Assembly: GCF_963678635.1 (NCBI RefSeq)
Contig: NC_087064.1
Span: 372,001 to 436,000, forward strand
Length of the DNA stretch: 64,000 nt
Direction: 5' to 3'
From: Symsagittifera roscoffensis
Lineage: Eukaryota; Xenacoelomorpha; Acoela; Convolutidae
Part shown: positions 41,258 to 50,091 of the stretch, in pieces
How the letters are laid out: each line of letters begins with the position of its first letter
Position numbering within the stretch: position 1 is the stretch's first letter
Made by a program: the position numbers and the translations under genes
Notes under the pieces: model-generated
What the model was told of the DNA's origin: nothing
What the model saw: the letters and a program-made list of their open reading frames with translations, nothing else
Database searches by the model: none

Positions 41258-43664
41258 CAAAATTGCAAAAATTTCAAGTATTTGGAAAAAATTGCAAAAA
41301 TTTCAAGTATTTGGAAAAAATTGCAAAAGTTTCAAGTATTTGGAAAAAATTGCAGAAATCTCATAATTTTGGCTAATGTATTGTTGCTTTTGATCTAATT
41401 TTAAACATACTTTTACTTATAGATTTTAAAAATAAGCTAAGACTATATGTTAATTGGCATTATGTTGAGACAATGATACAAAATTTTGAATAAAAAAATG
41501 ACTTTTTCAACAATTTTTTCTCAAAATATTGAAATACGATGAAGTTTACCTTAATTTGAGCTAAATATTTGGTTATACAATGCTCTAAATACTGAAAAGA
41601 AAGTTCATAGTAGCAGAATCAATATTGAAACTTCCGGAAAACAGTGAAATTAGTGGTAATTTTCGAGAAGGTAAAATAAAAATTAATCAAATTTAAATGA
41701 AATTTTCCATTTCGAACCTTTTATTTTGGTTTTTAACTGTTTTTTTTTGTCCAGCTCAGGGATTATTTTTAGTAATCTTAATTCAAATGAACATTAAGGG
41801 CAATATCCTATGAAATTTCAAACTATCAAACTCCATGATTCAACTCATCCTCATTTTTTTCTCATTGAATTACCCAAATTTGTACAAAAATTACAACTTG
41901 TGGCAAATTTTTCATGTTAAAAATTAGAAATTTCTGATTATTGATAAAAAATGAACAGTTTATTGCTAAAATTGTTTAAAATGGGATAAATGTTTCTGAA
42001 AAATTTATTCGATATTGGCTCAAATTCAACAAACACTTCTTCATAACTGATGATTATCTCTGTTGCTTCTGCAACATAACTTTCAAGATTTTCCGTAGAG
42101 TTTTTCCATGTTTTAAAGTTATTCTTGCTTTCTGTTTAAAACATGTTTTCGCTATTGAACACACTTTACAAGAAAATTTAGTCAAAACTGGAGAATTTAG
42201 GAGGAAAATAGTATCAATTGAACGAACCATTTGCTAGCAGAGATGAAATTAGAACTGATACCGTATGATTATTACAATAAAAAATGTTAAAATCTTCGAG
42301 GTTCCCCTGTTCAGTTGCTATGGTAAATTATTTAAGCAAAAATACACATTTTGGAATCATTAACTATCACTTTTCTTGCAAAATAGTTATTAACTCGCTT
42401 TTTTTCTTAATTTATGACGGAAATTTTCTCAAAAATATCCAAGTGAGAAAGAATTGGTGCTAGTTAAAGCATTCAAAAATATATGTACACAATGAGAATA
42501 TAAAGGTGTATTTTTACGATCTAAGAACAAATTAGGAGCAGCTCTATTAGTTTTAATCTGAAAATCTCCGGAAATACGCAAGAGAACCTAGTTCCTAACA
42601 TCTACAATATAAAAACTTCTGAAAGAGCGAGTCACAAAAAATTGATTTAGCAAAGCAATGCAAGGTGCAAACTGGAACAATTGTGTAATTTTCCGATTTT
42701 TATTAAGAAAAATCTCTATGTAAAAATGTAGTAATGTATTGTATATAGTGTTGTATATTCTATGTAGTATTGTGTAGCAAGGAAAAGTAGATCTTGAATG
42801 CAAGTTTTCGATTTATGCTTTATGTATGTTCTTCCAAAAGATGTCGAATTGAATTGCTTTTCAAAAATTATCTTCAAAACATTTGATCTTTCATATAAAG
42901 TACCAAATATATCAAATGATAACAATTTTTTCTAAAGAATTACGGATAAATATAAGACTTTGAGAATTTTTATGTCGGATTTTTTCTCAAGATATACTTT
43001 ATAAGCTAAATTTTAGTAAAAGTATCTCAAATCTCTTAAGGATTAAATTGAGTTTCTATCTCATTTTAGCATTTTCTCAGTTTCTGCTTCATCTACTTTT
43101 CACCAAATGAATCCAATTTGAGCAAATTTTTACTTGAAAATTGAATTTTAGATGGAAAAATGTATCGTTTCAACGAACGATCAATAATCCGAAGCTGAAT
43201 TAATACCATAAACCCTTTACTAAAAAACTTTAAAGGATTTTCTCAAGCTCATAACTGTATAATGCTGTTTTAAATCTGAATTTCTTTTTTAGACTAAATT
43301 TTTAGTTGGAATGATGTATATCATTATCTTGAAACTTTCAAAGTTTAGCAAAATATACATTTTTTCCACGTTATTTATCAGTTTCTTTTCTGAAATCATC
43401 AAAAAATCAGTAGAAAAACATTATTCTTAATAAGTCAAATCACATTATCTGCTTAAAAAGCTCTGCTCTATGAACACTTTTACAAGCACTAAACAAGGAA
43501 AACTTTAAAATAGCAACTACAAAAAACCTTTCAATTAGTTGATGTATTCCAAATATCCAAGTTTTACAACTTTTAGGCGAATACTTAAATACTCATTAGC
43601 ATATGTTATGCACTTTACTACAAAATTATCACAAATCTCTGCAAGCTTGCAACCAAGGGAGTTT
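41258..43664. other. Gene-free AT-rich left arm of the transposon
   Basis: About 2.4 kb between the left inverted repeat and the zinc-finger gene. All six frames are broken by frequent stops; the few 60-70-codon frames near 42588-42925 are low-complexity with no recognisable motif. No promoter array like those further right is visible. A short 29-bp tandem repeat lies at its left end. This is where a further module such as an integrase could be expected in a complete element, and I see no remnant of one. Confidence 0.6.
41263..41375 (+). repeat. 29-bp tandem repeat, about four copies
   Basis: The unit TTGCAAAAATTTCAAGTATT followed by TGGAAAAAA starts at 41263, 41292, 41321 and 41350, exactly 29 bp apart. 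The last copy is degenerate. It lies directly inside the left inverted repeat and has no counterpart at the right end, so it arose after or apart from the repeat. Confidence 0.8.
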
Positions 43665-43757
43665 TTACTGTTGATTAAAAGTTTTCGGATAGAGTTCCAT
43701 GGAAAGCTTCACGACGATTTGAACTCGATTTTTGCTGTCTTTAACATTAATCAAAAC
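43665..43757 (-). CDS. Possible terminal exon of the zinc-finger gene
   Basis: After the donor at 43915 the reading frame can resume at 43757, behind a pyrimidine-rich stretch ending TATTCAAAG. It keeps phase 0 and runs 30 codons to TAA (starting VLINVKDSKNRV, ending TFNQQ). Splicing would give a ~106-residue protein with a 158-nt intron. The acceptor is not the best nematode type (TTTCAG) and the peptide has no recognisable motif, so this is only a candidate; another downstream exon could be used instead. Confidence 0.3.
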   Translation of the reverse strand, partial: VLINVKDSKNRVQIVVKLSMELYPKTFNQQ

Positions 43758-43915
43758 CTTTGAATAAAAAAATAAATGACAGTTCAGGTAATGTAATGAA
43801 AATACTGTATAATTACTAACTAGATATGTTACAATTGTGAGACTTTCCAGATTCAGTAAAAAGTAATAATCATAGTAATTTCTAAGTTTTTCAAAAAAAA
43901 ACTTAAAAGTTTTAC

Positions 43916-44143
43916 CTTTTCCTGAAGTGTGTTTGGAGTCTGCTGAGCACATAATTTATTATTATGCTGAGAATGCTTCTTCTTGAAATGATTAGCGAGT
44001 TCCTCGCTGCTATAAGTATAAAAATTACAATTAGAACACTTCAAAACACCACATGTTCTACGATGTCTTGATGCATCTTTGTGAGTGTAATCCCTGCCAC
44101 ATTCAAGACATGCAACTCTTTCGTTTCTATTGAGTGAAGGCAT
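43916..44143 (-). CDS. Zinc-finger protein, paralogue of polymerase N-terminus (exon 1)
   Basis: 76 codons from an ATG at 44143 to a good splice donor (AAAAG then GTAAAAC). The start MPSLNRNERV mirrors the polymerase start MPALNRNEKV, and the whole stretch aligns with polymerase residues 1-~65. Finger 1 is a full C2HC finger (two Cys three apart, then His and Cys in SRHRRTC), whereas the polymerase copy has Gln at the His position. Finger 2 is C2H2 (CSNC ... HFKKKH). The third polymerase finger and everything after it are absent. A possible last exon lies at 43665-43757. Three tandem 54-bp CCAAT-box units are upstream. It could be a DNA-binding regulator of the element, or a factor sharing the polymerase's finger-mediated partner. 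The exact role is unknown. Confidence 0.6.
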
Positions 44144-44365
44144 CTCAATAGTAAAGAAAAATTAAATGGGAGATTTAAAATGTACCAAATTTTTAGATAA
44201 GGTGAGTTGAATAGCCTCAAAAAATGAATAAAAGTAAATAAAAACAGCAAACTTATTAACCAATTGTTTTTAACGAGACAGAAAATCAGAATGGATATGC
44301 TATTTAGCCTAGCTGAAATAAAAATCATCCAATCTAACCATGGAGTTTTTAAAAGTATCAAACAA

Positions 44366-44632
44366 CCAGAAGCGAGCATTAATTACAAGGAAACTTTTAT
44401 CTTTTCTGATATCAACCAATCAGAAATGAGCTTCAATAGTCATGTAATTTTCAACAAATTCAATGTCAACCTATCAGAATTGAGCTTCAAAAGTCATGAA
44501 ATTTTCAAGAAATTTAAAGTCAACCAATCAGAGTTGAGCTCTTCTTCTCATGAATTTTCAACAATTTCTTTAACTTTTGTAGATTTTGAGGATACTTTCA
44601 CAGACATTATTTGTGTTAATAACCAATCAGAA
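44366..44632. promoter_or_regulatory. CCAAT-box tandem array upstream of zinc-finger gene
   Basis: A 54-bp unit with CAACCAATCAGA(A/G)(A/T)TGAGCT repeats from 44414, 44468 and 44522, with a degenerate unit at 44366 and a separate CCAATCAG at 44623. Perfect CCAATCAG octamers start at 44416, 44524 and 44623; the 44468 unit reads CCTATCAG. CCAAT is the classical NF-Y site. The array starts about 220 bp upstream of the ATG at 44143. An apparent + strand frame (44264-44635) comes from the repeats themselves and is not a gene. Confidence 0.65.
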
Positions 44633-44777
44633 TGAAGTAATCACAGATTTTAAACACTTTGTAGATCAGAACCAGACTATGTTTATGAAATTTCTTAATC
44701 AATAAATTTTTTTGAATTTTTCCAACATAACTAAGATTTGAAGTTTGAAGTGGGATAAATGAGATTTCTTGTCTAGT

Positions 44778-45332
44778 TTATATTGTTTTTTCGATTTTCA
44801 ATTCAAATTTTGAAATTTCGATCAAAATTTTTCCGATTTGTTCAATTTCTAACCAGTGAAAAAAGAAATTACCAAAATATACGTTTTTATCGTTTTCTTT
44901 TTGGTATATTGTAGTATAAACAACCGGAAGTCTATTAAATTTGGATAAACGATCAAAAGATATTCTGACAAATCTGGATTTTGTATTTGTATCAAATTCA
45001 AAACAGTAATCGAATTGATGTTCCTTATCTCCAATTTCTGTTTCATAGGCTCTTCCATTGTTTTGTTTTTTACTGATCGACCACCCAATCTGAGTTAACT
45101 CTTCTAAATAAAAACATTGTTGATAAATCTGACAGTACTCTTCTATTTTGTAATCTCCTCTCCATCTTTTTAACAAAACTATTGAACTTTCTGTGTTTCT
45201 ATACAAATTAAAACTAATACAATCTCCATCAACTTCATCTGTCCACCACTCTTGTAGTTTTTTGTAGTAGTTCAATTTTAAAATTTGATAAATGTTCAAT
45301 TCAGACATTGAAAACGCTTTTGATGGAAACAT
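44778..45332 (-). CDS. Putative tandem PC4-like protein, 184 aa
   Basis: Single open frame with ATG at 45332; an in-frame second Met (FSMSEL) lies at codon 9. It is a paralogue of the genes at 45837-46424 and 50522-51109: all share a TDEVDGD / IDEIDVD-type acidic stretch or the same second half. The C-terminal half reads as three beta strands then a helix (RFVRISFD, PVVYTTIYQKEN, VYFGNFFFHW, LEIEQIGKILIEI), which fits the PC4/p15 ssDNA-binding fold. A weaker first repeat lies at about residues 35-90. If correct, the protein would bind single-stranded DNA during strand-displacement replication. The assignment is by eye and needs a profile search. Stretches either side are AT-rich and non-coding. 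Confidence 0.6.
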   Translation of the reverse strand: MFPSKAFSMSELNIYQILKLNYYKKLQEWWTDEVDGDCISFNLYRNTESSIVLLKRWRGDYKIEEYCQIYQQCFYLEELTQIGWSISKKQNNGRAYETEIGDKEHQFDYCFEFDTNTKSRFVRISFDRLSKFNRLPVVYTTIYQKENDKNVYFGNFFFHWLEIEQIGKILIEISKFELKIEKTI

Positions 45333-45836
45333 TTTTCTTACTGAAATATATGAAAAAACTTAAAAAACTCGAATTGTTTTATCATTTTTAAATTATGTTG
45401 AAATAACAGTCACCGTAAATATTTTTTAATGATTTAGAGTCTAATTAGTTTCAAGGAAATTCATGTAGCCAGTAAAAACCTCAAACTAAGGCAGAAAAAA
45501 ATTGAAAACAACCAATGAAATTCAAAAAATCTTTAAAAAAAATGATAATGTTTTCAACTAAATATACATTCTTGTTTGTAATTTTCTTAAATTGAGGCAA
45601 AATTTAGCTAAACTTTGATAAAAACAGTTATTAAATAAATTTATCTGTAATTTCATAAATAAATACTGGAAAATCATTTCATAATTGGTTAGTGTTTTAT
45701 GTCAATTTCGATAAAATTGTATGTTTTGTCTGACTTTTCCTCAGATATTATAGCTCTAAAAATACACTTTAGTGAGAAAAAATAGTTTTGAACCAATAAT
45801 ATCTCAATTACTAAACATGCAAAACATCACAAAGCT
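45333..45836. other. AT-rich spacer between two PC4-like genes
   Basis: About 500 bp with no frame. It probably holds the promoter of the 44778-45332 gene: isolated CCAAT boxes occur near 45511 and 45792 (+ strand) and near 45684 (as ATTGG), but no tandem array as at other genes. Confidence 0.4.
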
Positions 45837-46424
45837 TTACTGAGGTTTACAATTATCAACAAACATAAAGTCTCCCAATATTTGGGACAGTTCTTTGAAT
45901 TCATTCAAAGTATAGTTGACATATGCAACTTGCTTCAAGTCTTCATTTTCCTTTGCAGTGAAGAGTCGAATCTGAATGTAGGGTGGCTTGCTCACATTGT
46001 ACTTCTTGATTGTGACACACACCCTCCTCATGTTGTACATTGCTATTTCATATACTCTATTACAGATGTCGAGCTCCTGATCCATCGTTGATTCTCTGCC
46101 AGATTTGGCTTCATATATAGGTACGAGTCCAAGATTTTCAGCATCGTGAATAATAGTATTCCGTATTGCGGATATTGCTTCGCCTTCTTTTTCACTAAGA
46201 TAGACTTGTTGAGACTTTTCAAATTGTCCCAAATCATTTATTTTTAATAGTTGAAAGCACGGTTCCAAGCATATTTTTCCCTTGTAGGATTTTTGGAACC
46301 AAACAAATTTCCCAATTCTTTTTTGATTTTTTGAAAATTCAATATAGTTGGAACTATCAACTGCGTAGATTATTGCGTTTCTACTCACGATTCTTTCTGT
46401 TCCTTGGGAAATTGCAAATTTCAT
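45837..46424 (-). CDS. Putative tandem PC4-like ssDNA-binding protein, 195 aa
   Basis: Complete frame from ATG at 46424 to TGA. This is the clearest member of the element's paralogous family. The C-terminal repeat (about residues 130-187) reads RVCVTIKKYN, PYIQIRLFTAKENED, VAYVNYTLNEFKELSQIL, matching the PC4 pattern of a beta sheet with an IR-type strand, then a Thr-Leu start of the helix. The N-terminal repeat (about 35-95) ends VYLSEKEGEAISAI, the same strand-helix junction. PC4-type proteins bind ssDNA as dimers, and two repeats in one chain could act as a monomer. It would suit a helper of the protein-primed polymerase. A TATA-like TATATATATTG lies ~55-70 bp upstream on the minus strand. 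Function is inferred, not shown. Confidence 0.65.
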   Translation of the reverse strand: MKFAISQGTERIVSRNAIIYAVDSSNYIEFSKNQKRIGKFVWFQKSYKGKICLEPCFQLLKINDLGQFEKSQQVYLSEKEGEAISAIRNTIIHDAENLGLVPIYEAKSGRESTMDQELDICNRVYEIAMYNMRRVCVTIKKYNVSKPPYIQIRLFTAKENEDLKQVAYVNYTLNEFKELSQILGDFMFVDNCKPQ

Positions 46425-46856
46425 ATAATTTTAATTGGAACTTCCCTTAGCCAAATTCTTCAGAGATTAGACAAATATCAATATATATATCAAGAAATTG
46501 ATTGTCTCTACACTTTGTACAAGCACAGATTCTTTTCGAGTATTGTCACATCAAGTGGGGAAGTCTTCAATCAGCTTAGTTGTGGAGTGCAGCATAATTT
46601 ACGATGGAAAGGAGCAGAAAAAACACCAAGCGTATCAAGGAAACGCCTTGTTCGCAAAAAGTTCAAAAAACATTATCTAAGTTCTAATCAAAAACTTGCA
46701 TCTACGCAAACTCTTGGTTCAGCATTTTTAGACAGAATTCGTAAAGTACAAAACTCAAAATATGAACATGATTTGTTAAAAATAATTGACTGTTTTATTG
46801 ATGGTTATGGATTTGTAAATAGTGATCATGTCAATTTTTCAATAAAAAACTTCTGA
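46404..46856 (+). CDS. Unknown protein with conserved C-terminal module (150-codon frame)
   Basis: Not recognised. The last 57 codons, from SSNQKLAST to the end, match the fragment at 48488-48661 almost residue for residue (RIRKVQNSKY, DLLKI, DCFIDG). Most base differences are synonymous, so this part was coding. It is preceded by a basic stretch (SRKRLVRKKFKKHY). The only ATG of the frame (46404) lies inside the divergent gene's start region, so the true 5' end is doubtful: an upstream exon, or loss of the start, is likely. A second open frame overlaps at 46498-46680. Treat as a partial or broken gene. Confidence 0.45.
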   Translation: MGNCKFHIILIGTSLSQILQRLDKYQYIYQEIDCLYTLYKHRFFSSIVTSSGEVFNQLSCGVQHNLRWKGAEKTPSVSRKRLVRKKFKKHYLSSNQKLASTQTLGSAFLDRIRKVQNSKYEHDLLKIIDCFIDGYGFVNSDHVNFSIKNF

Positions 46857-46984
46857 TATTCCATCTATTTTCTCTCATATGTTTACAAAGTTACCATTAA
46901 TTACCGAAACCAAAAATCACCGTTGTCAAAAACATTTGCAAAAAATTTTTCAAACATGTAAGAAAGATGTAATATTTCTTTTGA

Positions 46985-47225
46985 TTTTCAAAAAGTTGCA
47001 AAAATCATTTCAATTTTTTTAACAAGTTGTAAAAAGTGTTTCAATTTTTTTTTTGACCTAATGCGAAAAATGTTTCAACTTTTTTGAGAAGATGCGAAAA
47101 GTCTTTTACTTTTTTCGATAAAATGCGAAAAGTGTTTCAATTTTTTCGACAAAATGCGAAAAGTGTTTTACTTTTTTCGACAAAATGCGAAAAGTGTTTC
47201 AATTTTTTCTACAAAAAGCTAAAAG
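46985..47225. repeat. 31-bp tandem repeat with GCGAAAAGTG core
   Basis: About seven degenerate units of (A)ATGCGAAAAGTGTTTCAA plus a T-rich stretch and CGACAA, spaced about 31 bp. Units alternate TTTCAATTTTTT and TTTTACTTTTTT. The array lies between the basic-tail protein frame and the acidic-tail pseudogene, in a 620-bp gene-free stretch (46857-47479). No further structure is seen there. The rest is AT-rich, including GCAAAAATT strings common elsewhere in the element. Confidence 0.7.
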
Positions 47226-47479
47226 TGTGTGCAAGACGCAATATCGATTAGGTAACTTTTTTCTTGCGTACAGTTTTTCCAGTGTTTTTCCGAATTTTTC
47301 TACAAAAATTAATCAAATTTTTTAACATGTGTGCGAGTTCGGAGCACTTAACTAAGTTCTAATTGTTTTTCAATGGTTTACCTTGAACCTCTCATCTATT
47401 CTCATAATTAAAGTGAAATTGAAGAAATTAATTACAGAAAACGAAGTCAAAGCCAAACAACCTTTATTTACAAAAACCT

Positions 47480-47953
47480 TTAATCAAAGAGCTGTCGAGC
47501 AGCAGAAGAGTTCTGGAGGTTCTCTATAGAACGCAGAGCTGGACGAGGTTGTTGTGGAACTGGAGGTGTCATTGTTTCTGAGAATACCTCATCTTCATCT
47601 ATTGTGATGGGGTTTTCGACTCATCCTTCCTCCTCCCAAGGAAAGAGGAAGTCGTCGACTGGTTGAGCCACAAGTCTTGAGTCCGGAATCTCGGGATAGT
47701 TCATTCCCACATGATCAGAAACTTCCCCCATCATTTGCATTGTTCCAAGTTGGTTTTCTGTGATGGGAACTTGCATCATATGATGCTCGCTGAAATCCCT
47801 TCGCATCACTTCCACCATGTGGCAGACTTGGATTGGGATGTCCATTTGTGCTAGAAAAACTCCAGAGACTGTTTCTCGCACTTGAATTTGTACTAGATCA
47901 GGCGAAAATTCTACAGAGTACATAAGGTTGCTGTTTTGCACTGAGAAGATCAT
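47480..47953 (-). pseudogene. Acidic-tail protein, copy A, with in-frame nonsense codon
   Basis: Copy of the gene at 49486-49986. It starts MIFSVQNSNL (ATG at 47953) and stays in frame for 158 codons to TAA at 47480-47482, except for a TGA at 47621-47623 where copy B has a sense codon. The sequence after the TGA still matches copy B in frame (ALRSIENLQN, SAARQLFD), so the damage looks like a single substitution and recent. By eye about 17 of the first ~105 residues differ between copies. The start at 47989 (a hydrophobic MFFALLVILLL leader) is not shared by copy B, so I prefer 47953. Whether the ~110-residue truncated product still works is open. Confidence 0.65.
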
Positions 47954-48059
47954 TTTGAGCAATAAGATGACTAAAAGAGCAAAAAACAAAAAAGAACTGA
48001 GAGGAGGGGGAACCTTACAAAAAATAAGTCGAAATTAGGATGTTTAGAGCTGAGAGAGG

Positions 48060-48340
48060 AGGTAGTTGACGGTAGTTAAGTTGAAAATAAAATGATTTTC
48101 AGTTAAGAGAGAGGGGTACCTTCAACTGGAATGTGTGGGTTTAACCAATCAGAATGGATTTTCCTTATTTGGATTGTAGTCGTGTCCAATCAGATTTTAG
48201 TTTCCTTTTATAGAATTCTTATAGAAAACTCGTGTCCAATTGGAAACAAAGCTCCATTTTACACATTGTCGTTTCCAATCACAAAAATGTTTATTTTTGT
48301 TCAAGTTGTCATATCCAATCAGAGGGACCTTTTAAGGACT
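48060..48340. promoter_or_regulatory. CCAAT-box promoter region of acidic-tail gene, copy A
   Basis: Five CCAAT boxes on the + strand (48145, 48186, 48236, 48275, 48315), roughly 40-50 bp apart, one of them in a CCAATTGG palindrome. A minus-strand TATA-like CTATAAAAGG lies near 48205-48214. The region is upstream of the ATG at 47953. It matches 50092-50372 with only about ten differences, so it is better conserved than the linked coding sequence. Short frames across both copies are artefacts. Confidence 0.6.
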
Positions 48341-48469
48341 TAAGTCTTCCAAATAAGTAAAAATATACACAAAAGCAATCGCAAAAACAAATGACCAAAA
48401 GTTGTTTGCTGTAAAATTAAGAAATATTGCCGATATAAGTAATAAAAGAAGGAAAATTAATCAAAGTAG

Positions 48470-48661
48470 CATCTCTGCAATTTTTTCATTTCTGATCAGG
48501 AACTTGCGTCCACTCAGACTCTTGAATCTACTTTTTTGGAAAGGATTCGAAAAGTTCAAAACTCAAAGTATGTGACTGATTTGTTGAAAATTGTTGATTG
48601 TTTTATTGATGGTTTTGGTACTGTAAATAGTGAACGTATCAATTTTTCTTTTAATAATTGA
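48470..48661 (+). pseudogene. 5'-truncated copy of the conserved C-terminal module
   Basis: Open frame after a TAG at 48467, too short for most gene finders. From SDQELASTQT to the stop TGA (48659-48661) it matches the end of the 46404-46856 frame: the shared blocks are ERIRKVQNSKY, DLLKI, DCFIDGFG and VNSERINFSF. Third-position changes dominate, so the module evolved under protein constraint. Upstream similarity stops at about 48480, exactly where the 1-kb duplicated segment (copy A) ends. The 5' part was therefore probably cut away by that rearrangement. No start codon is visible. Confidence 0.5.
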
Positions 48662-49485
48662 ATATTTGTTAATAAAAATCTTGTAAAAATTGTTTATATT
48701 TAATTCAAGAGTTTTTCAGATGCAAATTTTGGTTTGATTTTTTCAACACGTTTGCAAAAATTTAATTAAACTTTTTTACAAGATGCAAAAATTGTTTTGA
48801 TTTTTTCAACAAGTGTGCAAAAATTTTCAACAAAATTTTGTGTTAGATGCAAGTTTTTTCGTGATTTTTTTGAAAACAAATCCAAAAATCTAACTTATTT
48901 TTCCTTATTCATTTGCAAAAATTGCAAAAATTTTTTGTAAAAAACTTGTTAAATTAATGCTAAAAATTTTTCAGAATTGCTGACTTTGAGTACTATTCCC
49001 TATCTTAATACATTGTTTTTCCAATATTTTTGATCAATCTACATGCAAAAAAAAGAGATTTTTTTATGATCAAAATCAAAACAAAGATTTTCATTTTATT
49101 TAATTATTAACAGTGCAAGAAAATCTTCTTTCAGTTTTCTTTAAAATGCGAAAATATTTAATGAAATTTTTCTTAATTTGCGAGATTTTCTTTGACTTTT
49201 TTTAACAAGTGTGTAAAAAAATTATGAAAAGTTTTGCATGATGCAAAAATTAATGTAAAGTTTTTAACATGCTTGCAAAAATTGGTTTAATTTTTTTACC
49301 ATCTTTCTAACAAAATTCTATAAAAGTTTTTACCAGATGCATAATTAGTTTAATTTTTAAAAAATTTTTACCATTGAAATTTCTTAATAAACTTTTCTAT
49401 GATCTCTTTGTTCTTATCTCTTGAAAATAATTTTACTAGATACAAAGAAATTAAATTACAAAGCACAAGACAGTAACCAATTTGT
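48662..49485. other. AT-rich spacer with degenerate GATGCAAAAATT repeats
   Basis: No gene. Degenerate ~60-bp units with GATGCAAAAATT, TTTTGATTTTTTCAACA and GTGTGCAAAAATT spread over about 48720-48870 and again over 49190-49350. Embedded at 48994-49015 is a 22-bp perfect match to the CCCTATCTTAATACAT motif block of the terminal inverted repeat. Confidence 0.5.
48994..49015 (+). repeat. Orphan internal copy of the terminal-repeat motif
   Basis: TATTCCCTATCTTAATACAT plus TG here is identical to 56362-56383 in the right inverted repeat. That motif is present three times in each inverted repeat and only here in the element interior. It could be a relic of a nested or rearranged end, or a functional binding site. 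Confidence 0.6.
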
Positions 49486-49986
49486 TTACAAATCAAAGAG
49501 CTGTCGAGCAGCTGAGTTCTCAAAATTTTGCAAGTTCTCAATGGAGCGCAAAGCTGGTCTTGCCTCCATCACTGGTGGCTGTCTTGGTGGTTCGCTGACG
49601 AGAGTTCTTGGCTCAGAGAACCCCTCATCCTCTTCGAAGGTAATTGGGTTGTCCACAGATCCCTCTTCCCAAGGAAAGAGGAAATCGTCGCATGGTTGAG
49701 CCACATATCTAGAGTCAGGATTTTCGGGGTAGTTCATTCCCACATGCTCGGCCACTTCCTCCATCATTTGCATTTCTCCAAGTTGATTCTCTGTAGGAGG
49801 TACTTGCGTTATATGATGTTCGTTGAAATCCCTTCGCATAACTTCCACCATATGCCAGACTTGGATTGGGATGTCCATTCGTGCCAGAAAAACTCCACAA
49901 ACTGTTTCTCGCACTTGGATTTGTACTAAATCAGCCGAAAATTCCACCGAGAACATAAGGTTGTTGTTTTGTACTGAGAAGATCAT
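49486..49986 (-). CDS. Acidic-tail protein, copy B, 166 aa (intact)
   Basis: Starts at ATG 49986 (MIFSVQNNNL); the frame stays open upstream to a TTG, but copy A supports this ATG. The N-terminal ~55 residues read as strands LMFSVEFS, LVQIQVRETV, FLARMDIPIQ followed by a helix VWHMVEVMRRDF. This again resembles a PC4-like sheet-plus-helix, weaker than in the 45837 gene. Residues ~56-115 are Glu/Met-rich with an FPWEE stretch. The tail is Pro/Glu-rich and ends with a conserved block ALRSIENLQN to SAARQLFDL. An acidic C-terminus after a PC4-like core is reminiscent of ssDNA-binding proteins of replicating viruses and phages. No homologue is recognised with certainty. Expression probably comes from the CCAAT array at 50092-50372. 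Confidence 0.6.
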   Translation of the reverse strand: MIFSVQNNNLMFSVEFSADLVQIQVRETVCGVFLARMDIPIQVWHMVEVMRRDFNEHHITQVPPTENQLGEMQMMEEVAEHVGMNYPENPDSRYVAQPCDDFLFPWEEGSVDNPITFEEDEGFSEPRTLVSEPPRQPPVMEARPALRSIENLQNFENSAARQLFDL

Positions 49987-50091
49987 TTTGAGCAATCAGT
50001 TGAGTAAATGATTAAAAGCAAGATTTAGAGTTGAGAGGGAGAAATTTGCCGGTAGTTATGTTGAAATTTTTGTATTTAGAGCTGAGAGAGG

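Noticed and set aside
42588-42925. Minus frames of about 70 codons in the left arm
   Set aside because: Low-complexity, Tyr/Ile/Phe-rich, overlapping each other, no motif; typical of AT-rich non-coding DNA.
44264-44635. 123-codon + frame with repeated QSE(L/M)S peptides
   Set aside because: Translation of the 54-bp CCAAT-box repeats; regulatory DNA explains it better.
47621-47623. UGA read as selenocysteine in acidic-tail copy A
   Set aside because: Copy B has an ordinary sense codon there and no Cys or SECIS-like feature is evident; a nonsense mutation fits.
48131-48343. 70-codon + frames at 48131 and 50180
   Set aside because: They run across the duplicated CCAAT promoter region, and frames differ by substitutions without synonymous bias.
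49528-49929. 133-codon + frame and other frames antisense to the acidic-tail gene
   Set aside because: Shadow of the minus-strand gene, whose frame is the one preserved between the two copies.
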